A DNA stretch of 64,000 bases from Polynucleobacter sp. GTDB lineage: Bacteria; Pseudomonadota; Gammaproteobacteria; Burkholderiales; Burkholderiaceae. This document shows positions 47,238-55,585 of the stretch, piece after piece (the first letter of the stretch is position 1; every line of letters starts with the position of its first letter). The notes beneath the pieces were generated by a model. The model saw nothing but the letters and a program-made list of their open reading frames with translations, did no database searches and was not told the DNA's origin. The DNA is taken from positions 1 to 64,000 of the forward strand of contig JAOAUK010000026.1 in NCBI GenBank assembly GCA_030157655.1. Direction: 5' to 3'. The translations under genes were made by a program, and so were the position numbers.

Positions 47238-48017
47238 TTATATTTTTATAAATTTTTTGAGTAAATAGAAATAAACAGGGTACGGCAAAATTCTTAAAAA
47301 TTTAAGGAAAAACGAAAATCTTTTTGGAAAGTGGATGTCAAATTTACCAGCCTGTATTCCGTCAAGAATATATTCAGATGCTCTTTCCGGGCTAATTAGA
47401 GCAGGCATATGAAAATCATTGTTAGCAGTAGCATCTGTTGCTACAAAGCCTGGGTTGATCATGTAAACCGATATTCCGTAAGGCTTTAGGTCGTAATACA
47501 GGTTCTCGCAGAAATTAATCATAGCTGCCTTGCTTGGGCCATAGGCAAGTGCTTTGGGTAGTCCGCTATAACCTGCCACGCTGCTAACAATAGCAATCCC
47601 GCCTGAATGAGTGGATATGAAGTCAGGCAGCACTGTGCTGCATGCTGACATTGGACCCAAAACATTGAGATCAATGATTTCTTTAGCATTGGATAAATCA
47701 AAATTATCAGCACGCATGGGATGGTAGACCCCAGAAACAAACACCATTAGATCTATGCCACCCCACGCATCTTTGATGGTGTTGTAGGCGCTATTTAAGT
47801 CAGCTGAGTTGCGTGCGTCAATTGGAAGCGCTATAACTTGATCGCTTGGATAGGCATCGTTAATTTCATGTAAAACATCAGCTCTTCTGGCGCTTATTGC
47901 CACTTTGGCGCCATGACTTAAAAAGTCTTTTGTGCAAGCCAGACCTATTCCACTGGATGCGCCAATGACCCAGATGCGTTTATTGTAAAAACTAATAACC
48001 GGATTATTTAAGGCCAT
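47238..48017 (-). CDS. Short-chain dehydrogenase/reductase of the photostress cluster
   Basis: A 259-aa classical SDR. VIGASSGIGLACTKDFL is the nucleotide site, NAKEI..LNVLGPM carries the structural Asn, SSVAGYSG the catalytic Ser, and YGPSKAAMINF the YxxxK. A hydrophobic C-terminus (FFLKFLRILPYPVYFYLLKKF) could dock on the membrane, consistent with a lipid-like substrate. It sits 2 bp from the fatty-acid synthase gene. Substrate unknown; the neighbourhood suggests modification of fatty acids. Confidence 0.85.
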   Translation of the reverse strand: MALNNPVISFYNKRIWVIGASSGIGLACTKDFLSHGAKVAISARRADVLHEINDAYPSDQVIALPIDARNSADLNSAYNTIKDAWGGIDLMVFVSGVYHPMRADNFDLSNAKEIIDLNVLGPMSACSTVLPDFISTHSGGIAIVSSVAGYSGLPKALAYGPSKAAMINFCENLYYDLKPYGISVYMINPGFVATDATANNDFHMPALISPERASEYILDGIQAGKFDIHFPKRFSFFLKFLRILPYPVYFYLLKKFIKI

Positions 48018-48019
48018 TG

Positions 48020-49240
48020 TTATGCCGGCTTAGTCAGAGTAAATTGAACAACATCAGTGCTCTTCTCTGCAAATCCAGCAGCACAGTACATTAAATAAAG
48101 ATTCCATAAGCGTATGAATTTTTCATCAAACCCTTGTTGCTTGATTTCAGAAAGGTGCTGATTAAATTTTTGGTGCCATAAGCAAAGTGTCTTTTGATAA
48201 TCTTGACCAAATTGATAAACATCTTCAACAATTAGACCTTTGTTTTGAGCGGCCTCTTTGAATTTTTCAATAGAAGGTAGCATGCCGCCAGGGAAGACAT
48301 ACTGTTGGATAAAGTCTGAACTTCTGCGGTATTTGTCGAATAGGTTGTCTGCAATCACAATCGTTTGTATGCAGGCTTTTTTCCCTGGCTTTAAGCACCT
48401 TTGAATCATTTCAAAATAGCTGGGCCAGTACTTTTCTCCAACCGCCTCAAACATTTCAATGGAAGCGATGCCGTCGTATTGATTTTGATGATCACGGTAA
48501 TCTTGAATCAGTATGTTTACTTCACCAGAGCCGCTAGATTTGATACGTTGTGAGCGTTCTTGTGCATAGCTGGCTTGTTCTTTAGATATTGTTAAGCAAT
48601 CAATGTTAATGCCTTGCTTTGACGCAGCCTCCATTAAGCCACCCCAACCGCAGCCGACCTCTAGAATTTTCTGGCCAGCATCAACATTGATTGAGTTAAT
48701 GATGCGTTGGTATTTTGCTTCTTGTGCATCTATGAGTGGTGTGTCATTGCTCTCAAAGCATGCACTGGAGTAGGTCATGCTTGGGTCTAGCCACAATGAA
48801 TAAAAAGCATTGCCAATGTCATAGTGTGCGTGAATGTTCTTTTTGCTGCCTGATTTTGAGTTTTTGTTCAGCCAGTGTTTGATTCGGTAACCTAATCTTC
48901 CCCACCAGTTGCCATAGATCGCTTTTTCAATGACTTGCCGATTAACTAAAAATAATCTTAGTAATGATTGAATATCTGTTGAGTCCCAAAAGCCCTCAAT
49001 ATAAGTTTCAGCCAAGCCAATATCACCTGATTTCAGGCAGGCTTTACACACCGCCCAGTCATGAATTTGAATGTTGGCTTCAATTCCCGATCTCTCGCCT
49101 CTAAAGATAAATTTTTCATTCTCGGGGCTGACTAAAGTTAACTGCCCAATTTGAATTTTCTGTAAAAGAGATAGAACAGTTTTTGCTTGCCAGGGAAGCG
49201 TTGATGATGTGTTTGATACAACGTTGATGTTTGAGCTCAT
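48020..49240 (-). CDS. cfa: Cyclopropane/methyl fatty acid synthase-type methyltransferase
   Basis: A 406-aa SAM-dependent methyltransferase that acts on unsaturated acyl chains of membrane phospholipids. AHYDIGNAFYSLWLD and MTYSSACF are CFA synthase hallmarks; ILEVGCGWGG (193-201) binds SAM; SIEMFEAVGEKYW carries the Glu of the bicarbonate site region. Members in similar gene sets may make cyclopropane, methyl-branched or furan-precursor acids; sequence by eye cannot tell which. It overlaps the DUF1365 gene by 4 nt, so tight co-expression is expected. Confidence 0.9.
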   Translation of the reverse strand: MSSNINVVSNTSSTLPWQAKTVLSLLQKIQIGQLTLVSPENEKFIFRGERSGIEANIQIHDWAVCKACLKSGDIGLAETYIEGFWDSTDIQSLLRLFLVNRQVIEKAIYGNWWGRLGYRIKHWLNKNSKSGSKKNIHAHYDIGNAFYSLWLDPSMTYSSACFESNDTPLIDAQEAKYQRIINSINVDAGQKILEVGCGWGGLMEAASKQGINIDCLTISKEQASYAQERSQRIKSSGSGEVNILIQDYRDHQNQYDGIASIEMFEAVGEKYWPSYFEMIQRCLKPGKKACIQTIVIADNLFDKYRRSSDFIQQYVFPGGMLPSIEKFKEAAQNKGLIVEDVYQFGQDYQKTLCLWHQKFNQHLSEIKQQGFDEKFIRLWNLYLMYCAAGFAEKSTDVVQFTLTKPA

Positions 49241-50010
49241 TTGCTAACTTCCACAGATGGTGGTTCGGGCTTGGAGTGAAATTGAACTCCTTTTAGCCAT
49301 AAACGTAATGCTTGCCAATGTATTCGTGCAATCACGCCGATACTCATTGCTGGATATCGAATGGCGGACCAGATTAAATTTTTAATACTGATGTCGTGCT
49401 CAATACCATTAACGCTGGTGATCAGTAGGGGGCCTTCATCATGATATTCAATACGTGCAATGTGTTGCTTGGACAGTTCTTTTGAAAAAAACCTAAATAG
49501 GTAATGACCTTTTACTTCGCAAAATGGTGATACGTGAAATACTTTGTTGGATATATAGCTTTCACCCCATTCAATATTTTTGCCGTTAGGGTGAGTTAGT
49601 AAGTAACAGTGTCTTTCGCCAAATGTGTTGTTAACTTCAGCCAAAATAGCTTTTGTATCTCCAGCAGTATTTTCAAAAAACCAGAAGCTAACAGGGTTAA
49701 ATACGTAACCTAGCACGCGGGGGAAGGTTTGCAACCAAACTTCACCATCAATATCAGTAATGCCTTGGTTTTTAATGAGAGCAATAGCCCACTCAAGAGA
49801 GCTGTCTCTCCCATCACCATGATCTTTGTCGTAAAACGATAGCCAGGAAAATTGATTGTCACCCAAGCCAAATTGACTAATGCCTTTAGTGCTATTAACT
49901 CTTTGGCGCATTGGAATGCGTAAAGTAAAAACTGAATAGGCAAAGGAATTTTTTGCTGGCTTTAAGCGGGCATGTCTAACTTGGCCGAAGCAAATCTTTG
50001 CAATGCTCAT
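49237..50010 (-). CDS. DUF1365 family protein
   Basis: A 257-aa protein of the DUF1365 family. The start AKICFGQVRHARLKPAKNSF and the block VLGYVFNPVSFWFFEN followed by AEVNNTFGERHCYLL are diagnostic. The biochemical role is unknown, but the family nearly always travels with an FAD amine-oxidase-like gene and a CFA-synthase-like gene, as here, overlapping both by 4 nt. I infer a part in the same lipid pathway. Confidence 0.9.
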   Translation of the reverse strand: MSIAKICFGQVRHARLKPAKNSFAYSVFTLRIPMRQRVNSTKGISQFGLGDNQFSWLSFYDKDHGDGRDSSLEWAIALIKNQGITDIDGEVWLQTFPRVLGYVFNPVSFWFFENTAGDTKAILAEVNNTFGERHCYLLTHPNGKNIEWGESYISNKVFHVSPFCEVKGHYLFRFFSKELSKQHIARIEYHDEGPLLITSVNGIEHDISIKNLIWSAIRYPAMSIGVIARIHWQALRLWLKGVQFHSKPEPPSVEVSK

Positions 50011-51338
50011 GCAAGTGCAGCAGGGTGATGATGTGAATGAAGTATTTGATGGATTGCTTCTGCAACTAATTCACCTGAGCGTAGGCCATCTTCATGAAAT
50101 CCGTATCCTGTCCATGCTCCACAGAACCAAGTATTTTTAGAGCCTTGGATGAGTGGCAAGTTGGCTTGTGCTTTGATGGCGGCCTGGTCAAATACCGGGT
50201 GGGCGTATTCAATGTCAGCTCTTATGGTTGTGGAATCAGGTTCGACGACAGGGTTTAAGCTGACTATCACTGGTTGATTATTCCAACTTGCTGGCAATGG
50301 CTGAAGTTTATTAATTAAGTAATTGACGCAAACTTGTTGATTGTGGGTTTTGGTTGATTTATCAGTTGTGTAATTCCATGCCGCCCAGCATCTTTTTTCA
50401 TTAGGTAAAACAGACGCGTCTGTATGAAGTACGGCACGATTCTTTTGATAGTGAATGGAACCCAAAATGGAAGATTCATCATTGCTAGGATCTGCAATCA
50501 TCTGAAGTGCTTCATCGCTGTGCGTGGCTATGACAACGTGATCATAAATTTCAGATGATTGATTCGTTAACAATTGAACTTGATTGTTGAGTCTTTTGAT
50601 CGAATCCACTTTAGATCTTTTAAAGATGCCGCCGGCTAATTCAATTTTTTCGCATATCTTTTTGACATACTCTCTTGATCCACCTGATACTGTTAACCAT
50701 TGAGGTCTATCAGTGATTTTTATCAAGCCATGGTTGTGGCAAAAGCGAATCATCGTTGAGATTGGGAAAGCTAGCATTTGCTCAACAGGACATGACCATA
50801 TAGCACCCACCATTGGTAAAAAATACCAATCTTGAAATTGTTGGCTGAACCCATGTTTTGTTATGAACTCACCTACCGTTAAGTCAAGTTGATCTAGTTT
50901 TTTATTTAAAGCTAGTTTTGTGCAAAGACTGTTAAATCTAATGATGTCTTTTACCATCACAAGAAAACTAAGATTAAATAGATTTTCTCTTTGTGCGAAT
51001 AAAGAATTTAAGTCGGTACCTGCCCATTCTAAATATTGACCATCATGATTTGGGATTGATACAGAGAATGACATGTCAGACTTTGCAATAGGGGCATCAA
51101 TTTCATGAAACAGTCTTAATAGTCTTGGGTAAGTTCTTTGATTAAAGACTAAAAAGCCAGTATCAATACCGTGAGTTACAGGACCTTTGTCTGTGTCGAG
51201 TGTTAAGTCAACAGTATTGCTATGCCCGCCTATATGGTCGCCACCCTCATATATAGTTAGTTCAATATTTGGTAGCTTGCTAAGAGCGTATGCGCAACCC
51301 AAACCAGATATGCCTGCACCTATAACGGCAATTTTCAT
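50007..51338 (-). CDS. FAD-dependent amine-oxidase-like protein (COG2907)
   Basis: A 443-aa flavoprotein with an N-terminal dinucleotide motif IAVIGAGISGLGCAYAL (GxGxxG, residues 7-12), GGHSNTVDL, DTGFLVFNQRTYPRLLRL, and a C-terminal FAD motif WFCGAWTGYGFHEDGLRSGELVAEAI. The group is related to phytoene desaturases and may desaturate or oxidise methylated fatty acids. First gene of the five-gene reverse-strand unit FAD-DUF1365-cfa-SDR-NTF2. It is separated from folE2 by an imperfect long hairpin. Confidence 0.88.
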   Translation of the reverse strand: MKIAVIGAGISGLGCAYALSKLPNIELTIYEGGDHIGGHSNTVDLTLDTDKGPVTHGIDTGFLVFNQRTYPRLLRLFHEIDAPIAKSDMSFSVSIPNHDGQYLEWAGTDLNSLFAQRENLFNLSFLVMVKDIIRFNSLCTKLALNKKLDQLDLTVGEFITKHGFSQQFQDWYFLPMVGAIWSCPVEQMLAFPISTMIRFCHNHGLIKITDRPQWLTVSGGSREYVKKICEKIELAGGIFKRSKVDSIKRLNNQVQLLTNQSSEIYDHVVIATHSDEALQMIADPSNDESSILGSIHYQKNRAVLHTDASVLPNEKRCWAAWNYTTDKSTKTHNQQVCVNYLINKLQPLPASWNNQPVIVSLNPVVEPDSTTIRADIEYAHPVFDQAAIKAQANLPLIQGSKNTWFCGAWTGYGFHEDGLRSGELVAEAIHQILHSHHHPAALA

Positions 51339-51366
51339 TTTGATTCACTTTGCGCTAAATAGAAGA

Positions 51367-51442
51367 AAACCACAAGACGCCTGTGAGCAATAAAAAGGGA
51401 GGGAGAGAAAGGATGCTCAGCAGGTTTCATGTCTTGTGGTTT
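51367..51442 (-). terminator. Long stem-loop between folE2 and the FAD oxidoreductase gene
   Basis: AAACCACAAGAC (51367-51378) pairs perfectly with GTCTTGTGGTTT (51431-51442). Inside, CCTGTGAGCA (51380-51389) pairs with TGCTCAGCAGG (51414-51424) with one bulged base, leaving a 24-nt purine-rich loop on the + strand. Read on the minus strand, the outer arm ends in GGTTTTCTTCTATTT, a broken T-tract, so it may terminate or attenuate folE2 transcripts before the FAD gene. It may also be an mRNA-stabilising structure. Confidence 0.6.
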
Positions 51443-51449
51443 AAAAAGG

Positions 51450-52253
51450 TTAGTGTCTATTTCTCTTATCGTTAGATAGCCATGCATAAGCCGAGTGGTT
51501 ATGTATGGATTCAAAATTCTCTGATGACACTTCGTATGCGATTACTTTGCCCTCTTGTTCAAGAGCTACAGCGATATCTCTAACAAGATCTTCTACAAAT
51601 TTAGGGTTGTCGTAGGCGCGTTCTGTGACATATTTTTCATCTGGGCGCTTTAATAATCCCCATAGTTCGCAAGAGGCTGCTTGTTCGGCGATTTTGATTA
51701 AGTCCTCTGCGGCCATATCCTCAATTAACTCTGCGGCTATCACTATGTGTGAGCGCTGATTATGGGCACCATATTCAGAGATCTTTTTTGAGCAAGGGCA
51801 CAAGCTAGTGACTGGTACTTGCACTTGAAGTGTGTACTTTAGGTTGCCATCTTTATATGCTGCTTTGATGTGAAGGTCGTAATCTAAAAGACTTTCTACT
51901 CCAGAAACCGGTGCCACTTTTTTTAAGAACAGCGGCATTCTTAAATCGATATGACCTTCTTCCGCTTCTAGTCTGTTGAGCATGGTTACCATCATGGTTT
52001 TCACGCTGGCAAGACTGAGTGGATCGTGATGGTTTTGTAGTACCTCTAAAAACCTAGACATATGTGTGCCTTTAACATTGCTTGGTAGTAGCACTGTCAT
52101 ATCAATCATTGCAACACTTGGTTGTGTGCCAGTTTGTGTTTTAAGCATCACTGGATGGCGCACAGATTTAATGCCTACTTTTTGAATAACAATATTGCGC
52201 TCATCAAGACTTGCTTGAACGTCTGGTAGGAAAATGTTCTCTGGTGCATTCAT
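51450..52253 (-). CDS. folE2: GTP cyclohydrolase FolE2 (type IB)
   Basis: Converts GTP to dihydroneopterin triphosphate, the first step of folate/pterin synthesis. The 267-aa tunnelling-fold protein has VGIKSVRHPV, SNVKGTHMSRFLEVLQNH and the catalytic Cys in SLCPCSKKISEYGAHNQRS. FolE2 works with metals other than zinc, unlike FolE. No folE is visible in the window. It follows gpx by 2 bp and is read away from litR; folE2 is also reported among LitR-controlled, light-induced genes in other Burkholderiales. Confidence 0.94.
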   Translation of the reverse strand: MNAPENIFLPDVQASLDERNIVIQKVGIKSVRHPVMLKTQTGTQPSVAMIDMTVLLPSNVKGTHMSRFLEVLQNHHDPLSLASVKTMMVTMLNRLEAEEGHIDLRMPLFLKKVAPVSGVESLLDYDLHIKAAYKDGNLKYTLQVQVPVTSLCPCSKKISEYGAHNQRSHIVIAAELIEDMAAEDLIKIAEQAASCELWGLLKRPDEKYVTERAYDNPKFVEDLVRDIAVALEQEGKVIAYEVSSENFESIHNHSAYAWLSNDKRNRH

Positions 52254-52255
52254 GA

Positions 52256-52882
52256 TTATTTTTCCTTAAGTAACTTTTCAATTTGAGCGGTCAATGTTTT
52301 ACCGCTAGGTGAGGTCATGCTGCTATATGCTTCTACGACATTGCCTTGACGATCTATTAAGTACTTATAAAAATTCCAGCGTGGTTTGGTGTTGGTTTTT
52401 TCAATTAATAATTTAAATAGAGGATTGGCATCGTTGCCACTCACTGATGTTTTGGCAAACATTGGGAATTTCACGCCGTAAGTGTTGTGACAAAAATCAG
52501 CAATTTCTTTGTTAGATCCTGGCTCTTGCTTACCAAAGTCGTTAGATGGAAAGCCTAAAACTACAAATCCCTTGTCTTTGTATTGTGCAAATAGTTTTTC
52601 AAGACCATCGTATTGACCAGTAAATCCACAGTAGCTCGCTGTATTGACCACTAAGATCACTTTTCCTTGGTATTGGCACAAGTTTTGAGGTGCTTCATCT
52701 TGAAGCCTTGGAAAAGTAAATGAGAGTGATGCTGGGCAACTCATGGCTTGAGCCTCCTTGGGCCAAGAAAACCACATTAAACCTATTAAAATCAGGGTGA
52801 TAAGGTTAATTTTGTAAAACAAATTCCCCAGGTCTTTTGCCTGTTGTGGGATGAACGGTCTTTTTTTAAAATCGACCTGCAT
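52256..52882 (-). CDS. Glutathione peroxidase, exported
   Basis: A 208-aa thiol peroxidase of the glutathione peroxidase family that reduces peroxides, possibly lipid hydroperoxides. Catalytic Cys lies in NTASYCGFTGQYDGL, Gln in SNDFGKQEPGSN, and Trp/Asn in KPRWNFYKYL. It has a hydrophobic segment (NLITLILIGLMWFSW, about 26-40) followed by AQA, so it is exported. SD AGGAG is 9 nt before ATG 52882. Forms an operon with folE2 and shares its control region with divergent litR. Confidence 0.92.
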   Translation of the reverse strand: MQVDFKKRPFIPQQAKDLGNLFYKINLITLILIGLMWFSWPKEAQAMSCPASLSFTFPRLQDEAPQNLCQYQGKVILVVNTASYCGFTGQYDGLEKLFAQYKDKGFVVLGFPSNDFGKQEPGSNKEIADFCHNTYGVKFPMFAKTSVSGNDANPLFKLLIEKTNTKPRWNFYKYLIDRQGNVVEAYSSMTSPSGKTLTAQIEKLLKEK

Positions 52883-52930
52883 TGGGTTTGTCTCCTCGAC
52901 CCGCTTTTATTTTTTGTTTAATGCCCCTTG

Positions 52931-53056
52931 GACAAACATGGTCTTTGTCTAGGACGAAAAACTAATATGAATGCATATTACCCACAAAATAAAAAAAATG
53001 CAAATGATGTCTAGGACAGTGTAGAATTATCTTGTCGATACTAGGTATTAACCTAG
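52931..53056. promoter_or_regulatory. Divergent gpx/litR control region with repeated TGTCTAGGAC palindromes
   Basis: TGTCTAGGAC occurs at 52946-52955 and 53008-53017. The second copy is a perfect palindrome, TGTC-TAG-GACA (53008-53018). The first sits in TTTGTCTAGGACGAAA, and GACAAA (52931-52936) forms an inverted repeat with TTTGTC (52944-52949). CTAGGT-ATTA-ACCTAG (53041-53056) is a third dyad just before litR. A -10-like TAGAAT lies at 53022-53027, right after the second copy. The layout fits MerR-type regulator sites controlling both directions, most simply LitR itself. Confidence 0.6.
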
Positions 53057-53065
53057 CGGCTAATC

Positions 53066-54043
53066 GTGAGTATTCACAATATGAATGTTAGATTTACCAA
53101 TTTGCCAGATATGCTCAGTATTGCTGCGGTTGAGCGCGATACTGGTATCGCCAAAGATACCTTGAGAGTTTGGGAGAGACGCTATGGCTTTCCTAATCCG
53201 CTAAGAGATAGCAATGATGATCGTGTCTATCCTGCTGATCAAATTGAGAAATTACGTCTTTTAAAGCGTTTGCTAGACCTAGGTCATCGCCCAGGTAGAG
53301 TTGTACCTTTACCAATAGAAGCTTTAAAAGAGTTAAGTTCTAAGTCTTTGCAGATGGAACCTAGTCAAAGTACTGGCATGGTTATATCTCAGCAAGAAAT
53401 GGATCGCTATCTTGATTTATTGAGATCCCATCAAACAGAAGCTTTGCGTTTAGCCCTCTCAACCACGCTAATGAAAATTGGTTTAGACCGTTTTGTTATT
53501 GAAGTGGTTGCTCCTCTGATTAAGAATATTGGCGATTACTGGGCAGATGGAAAGCTAGAGATACATGAAGAGCATCTTTTCACAGAGCAAATTAAACACT
53601 TATTAAGAACTGCTATCAATTCAGTGCCACGTGGACATACGGGGCAAAGTGAAGATTTGGCCAGACCAAGAATTTTATTAACTACCTTTCCTCAAGAGCA
53701 CCATAGCCTAGGTTTGTTAATGGCAGAGGCTTTGATGGCGCTAGAGGGTTGCGTATGCGTTTCCTTGGGTACACAAACCCCTATCCTGGAAATCTCACAA
53801 GCTGCTCGCGCTCAAAAAGCGGATGTGATTGCTTTGTCATTTTCATCACAAATGAATCAAAATCAGGTGATAGATGGTTTGAACGAGCTCAAATCAAAAT
53901 TGGCTCCAGGCATAGAGTTATGGGTTGGCGGTGAAAATCAAGCTTTACGTAAACGCGCACCTGACGGTATAAAAGTAATTAATGCATTAAATGACATATC
54001 AGTTAATGTAAAAGATTGGCGATCTAAGCGTTCGGATATCTAG
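53066..54043 (+). CDS. litR: MerR-family B12-dependent light sensor regulator (LitR/CarH-like)
   Basis: A 325-aa repressor-type regulator. Residues 16-80 form a MerR winged helix (SIAAVERDTGIAKDTLRVWERRYGFP). Residues about 105-190 form the helix bundle with Trp159 and Glu169-His170, the W-x9-EH cap motif. A Rossmann cobalamin domain carries E211-x-H213-x2-G216, the motif whose His ligates adenosylcobalamin. Both motifs are intact, so light should break the Co-C bond and release DNA, as in CarH. GTG 53066 or ATG 53081 may start it; neither has a clear SD. The photolyase follows 4 bp later. Confidence 0.92.
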   Translation: MSIHNMNVRFTNLPDMLSIAAVERDTGIAKDTLRVWERRYGFPNPLRDSNDDRVYPADQIEKLRLLKRLLDLGHRPGRVVPLPIEALKELSSKSLQMEPSQSTGMVISQQEMDRYLDLLRSHQTEALRLALSTTLMKIGLDRFVIEVVAPLIKNIGDYWADGKLEIHEEHLFTEQIKHLLRTAINSVPRGHTGQSEDLARPRILLTTFPQEHHSLGLLMAEALMALEGCVCVSLGTQTPILEISQAARAQKADVIALSFSSQMNQNQVIDGLNELKSKLAPGIELWVGGENQALRKRAPDGIKVINALNDISVNVKDWRSKRSDI

Positions 54044-54047
54044 TTAG

Positions 54048-55574
54048 TTGAAAAAGCTTGTACTAGTTTTAGGAGATCAATTAAAGGCCGATAGTTCGGC
54101 CTTTAATAATTTCAGCCCAGAAACTGATCATGTCATCATGATCGAGTCTGTTGGTGAAGCAAGCTATGTATGGTCTCATCAAGCAAAAATAGCCTTGTTC
54201 TTGTCGGCAATGAGACACTTTGCCGAACAATTAAAGAGCAAAAAATATCATCTCACATATATTGCAAAATCCAAGCAATCAATCGTTGCTGAACTAAAGC
54301 AACACATCCAAAAAAATCAATATACCCATTTGGTGTGCGTTGAGCCTGGTGAATGGCGGCTCAAGACTGATTTGGAGAATCTTGCTGCTGAATTAAGCAT
54401 TCATTTAGATTTGAGGCAGGACAATCATTTCTACTGCTCAATAGATGAGTTTAAAAAATGGGCGGGCGATAAAAAAGAATTCAGACTTGAATACTTTTAT
54501 CGATATATGCGTAAAAAGCATCATGTACTGATGCAAGAAAATGGTGAGCCTGAGGGCGATCAGTGGAATTTTGATGACCAGAATAGGGGCGCTTACTCAA
54601 AGAAGGGCCCTGGCTTAATCGTTGATCCACTGTGGTTTGCACCTGACGCGATCACAAAAGAAGTGATTGCTGATGTGAAAGATCAATATGGCGAGCATCC
54701 TGGATCGCTAGAAAATTTTGCGTGGCCTGTCACTAGAGAACAAGCGCTGTTAGCCATGAACTATTTCATCGAGCATCGTTTGCCATATTTTGGACAGTAT
54801 CAAGATGCCATGTGGACTAATACACCGTTTGGTTGGCATTCCATATTGTCCGCATCATTAAATTTAAAGTTAATTGACCCTAAAGAAGTTGTAGATGCGG
54901 CCATTAGCATTTGGAAGAAGAAAAATATTTCAATCAATGCGGTTGAGGGGTTCATTCGACAGATTCTTGGTTGGAGAGAATTTGTCAGGGGCATGTACTA
55001 CCTAGATATGCCAAAGATGGCAGAAGCCAATTTCTACGATCATCAAAGAAAATTACCTAATTGGTATTGGACTGGAAATACCAAAATGGCATGTATGCAA
55101 GATGCCATTAGCCAAACTATGAAATTTGGTTATGCGCATCACATACAGCGATTGATGGTGACGGGTAACTTTGCCTTGTTGGCTGAAATATTGCCCAAGG
55201 ATGTGTGCGATTGGTATTTGGCTGTATATGTGGATGCCATTGAATGGGTTGAACTACCCAATACATCTGGAATGGCATTGTTTGCGAATGGGCCTAGGTT
55301 TACTAGCAAGCCATATATTGCAAGCGGCGCATATATCAAGCGTATGAGTAACTATTGTGACTCTTGTGCATATAGGCCAAGCGAGCGTTATGGTGATAAG
55401 GCGTGCCCGATGACAACTTTGTATTGGAATTTTTTGATTAAGCACAAGCCTGAACTAGAGAAAAATCCAAGAACTAGGTTGATGGCAGCTAATCTCAATA
55501 AAATTGATGTGTCTGAGCAAAAGAAAATTGAATTACACGCTCAAACATTATTAAATAATTTAGAAAATATCTAG
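54048..55574 (+). CDS. Iron-sulfur (6-4) photolyase / CryB-PhrB family
   Basis: A 508-aa photolyase-cryptochrome of the FeS-BCP group that repairs UV (6-4) photoproducts. The N-domain begins LVLVLGDQLKADSSAF; WNFDDQNRGAY and INAVEGFIRQILGWREFVRG are group hallmarks. Four cluster Cys are present: Cys349, Cys437, Cys440 and Cys453, one residue from the numbering of Agrobacterium PhrB, and His364-His365 match its active-site pair. Relatives bind FAD and a dimethyl-ribityllumazine antenna. Start is TTG 54048. Coupled to litR, hence light induction is likely. Confidence 0.92.
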   Translation: MKKLVLVLGDQLKADSSAFNNFSPETDHVIMIESVGEASYVWSHQAKIALFLSAMRHFAEQLKSKKYHLTYIAKSKQSIVAELKQHIQKNQYTHLVCVEPGEWRLKTDLENLAAELSIHLDLRQDNHFYCSIDEFKKWAGDKKEFRLEYFYRYMRKKHHVLMQENGEPEGDQWNFDDQNRGAYSKKGPGLIVDPLWFAPDAITKEVIADVKDQYGEHPGSLENFAWPVTREQALLAMNYFIEHRLPYFGQYQDAMWTNTPFGWHSILSASLNLKLIDPKEVVDAAISIWKKKNISINAVEGFIRQILGWREFVRGMYYLDMPKMAEANFYDHQRKLPNWYWTGNTKMACMQDAISQTMKFGYAHHIQRLMVTGNFALLAEILPKDVCDWYLAVYVDAIEWVELPNTSGMALFANGPRFTSKPYIASGAYIKRMSNYCDSCAYRPSERYGDKACPMTTLYWNFLIKHKPELEKNPRTRLMAANLNKIDVSEQKKIELHAQTLLNNLENI

Positions 55575-55585
55575 TCGGTTGTAAG

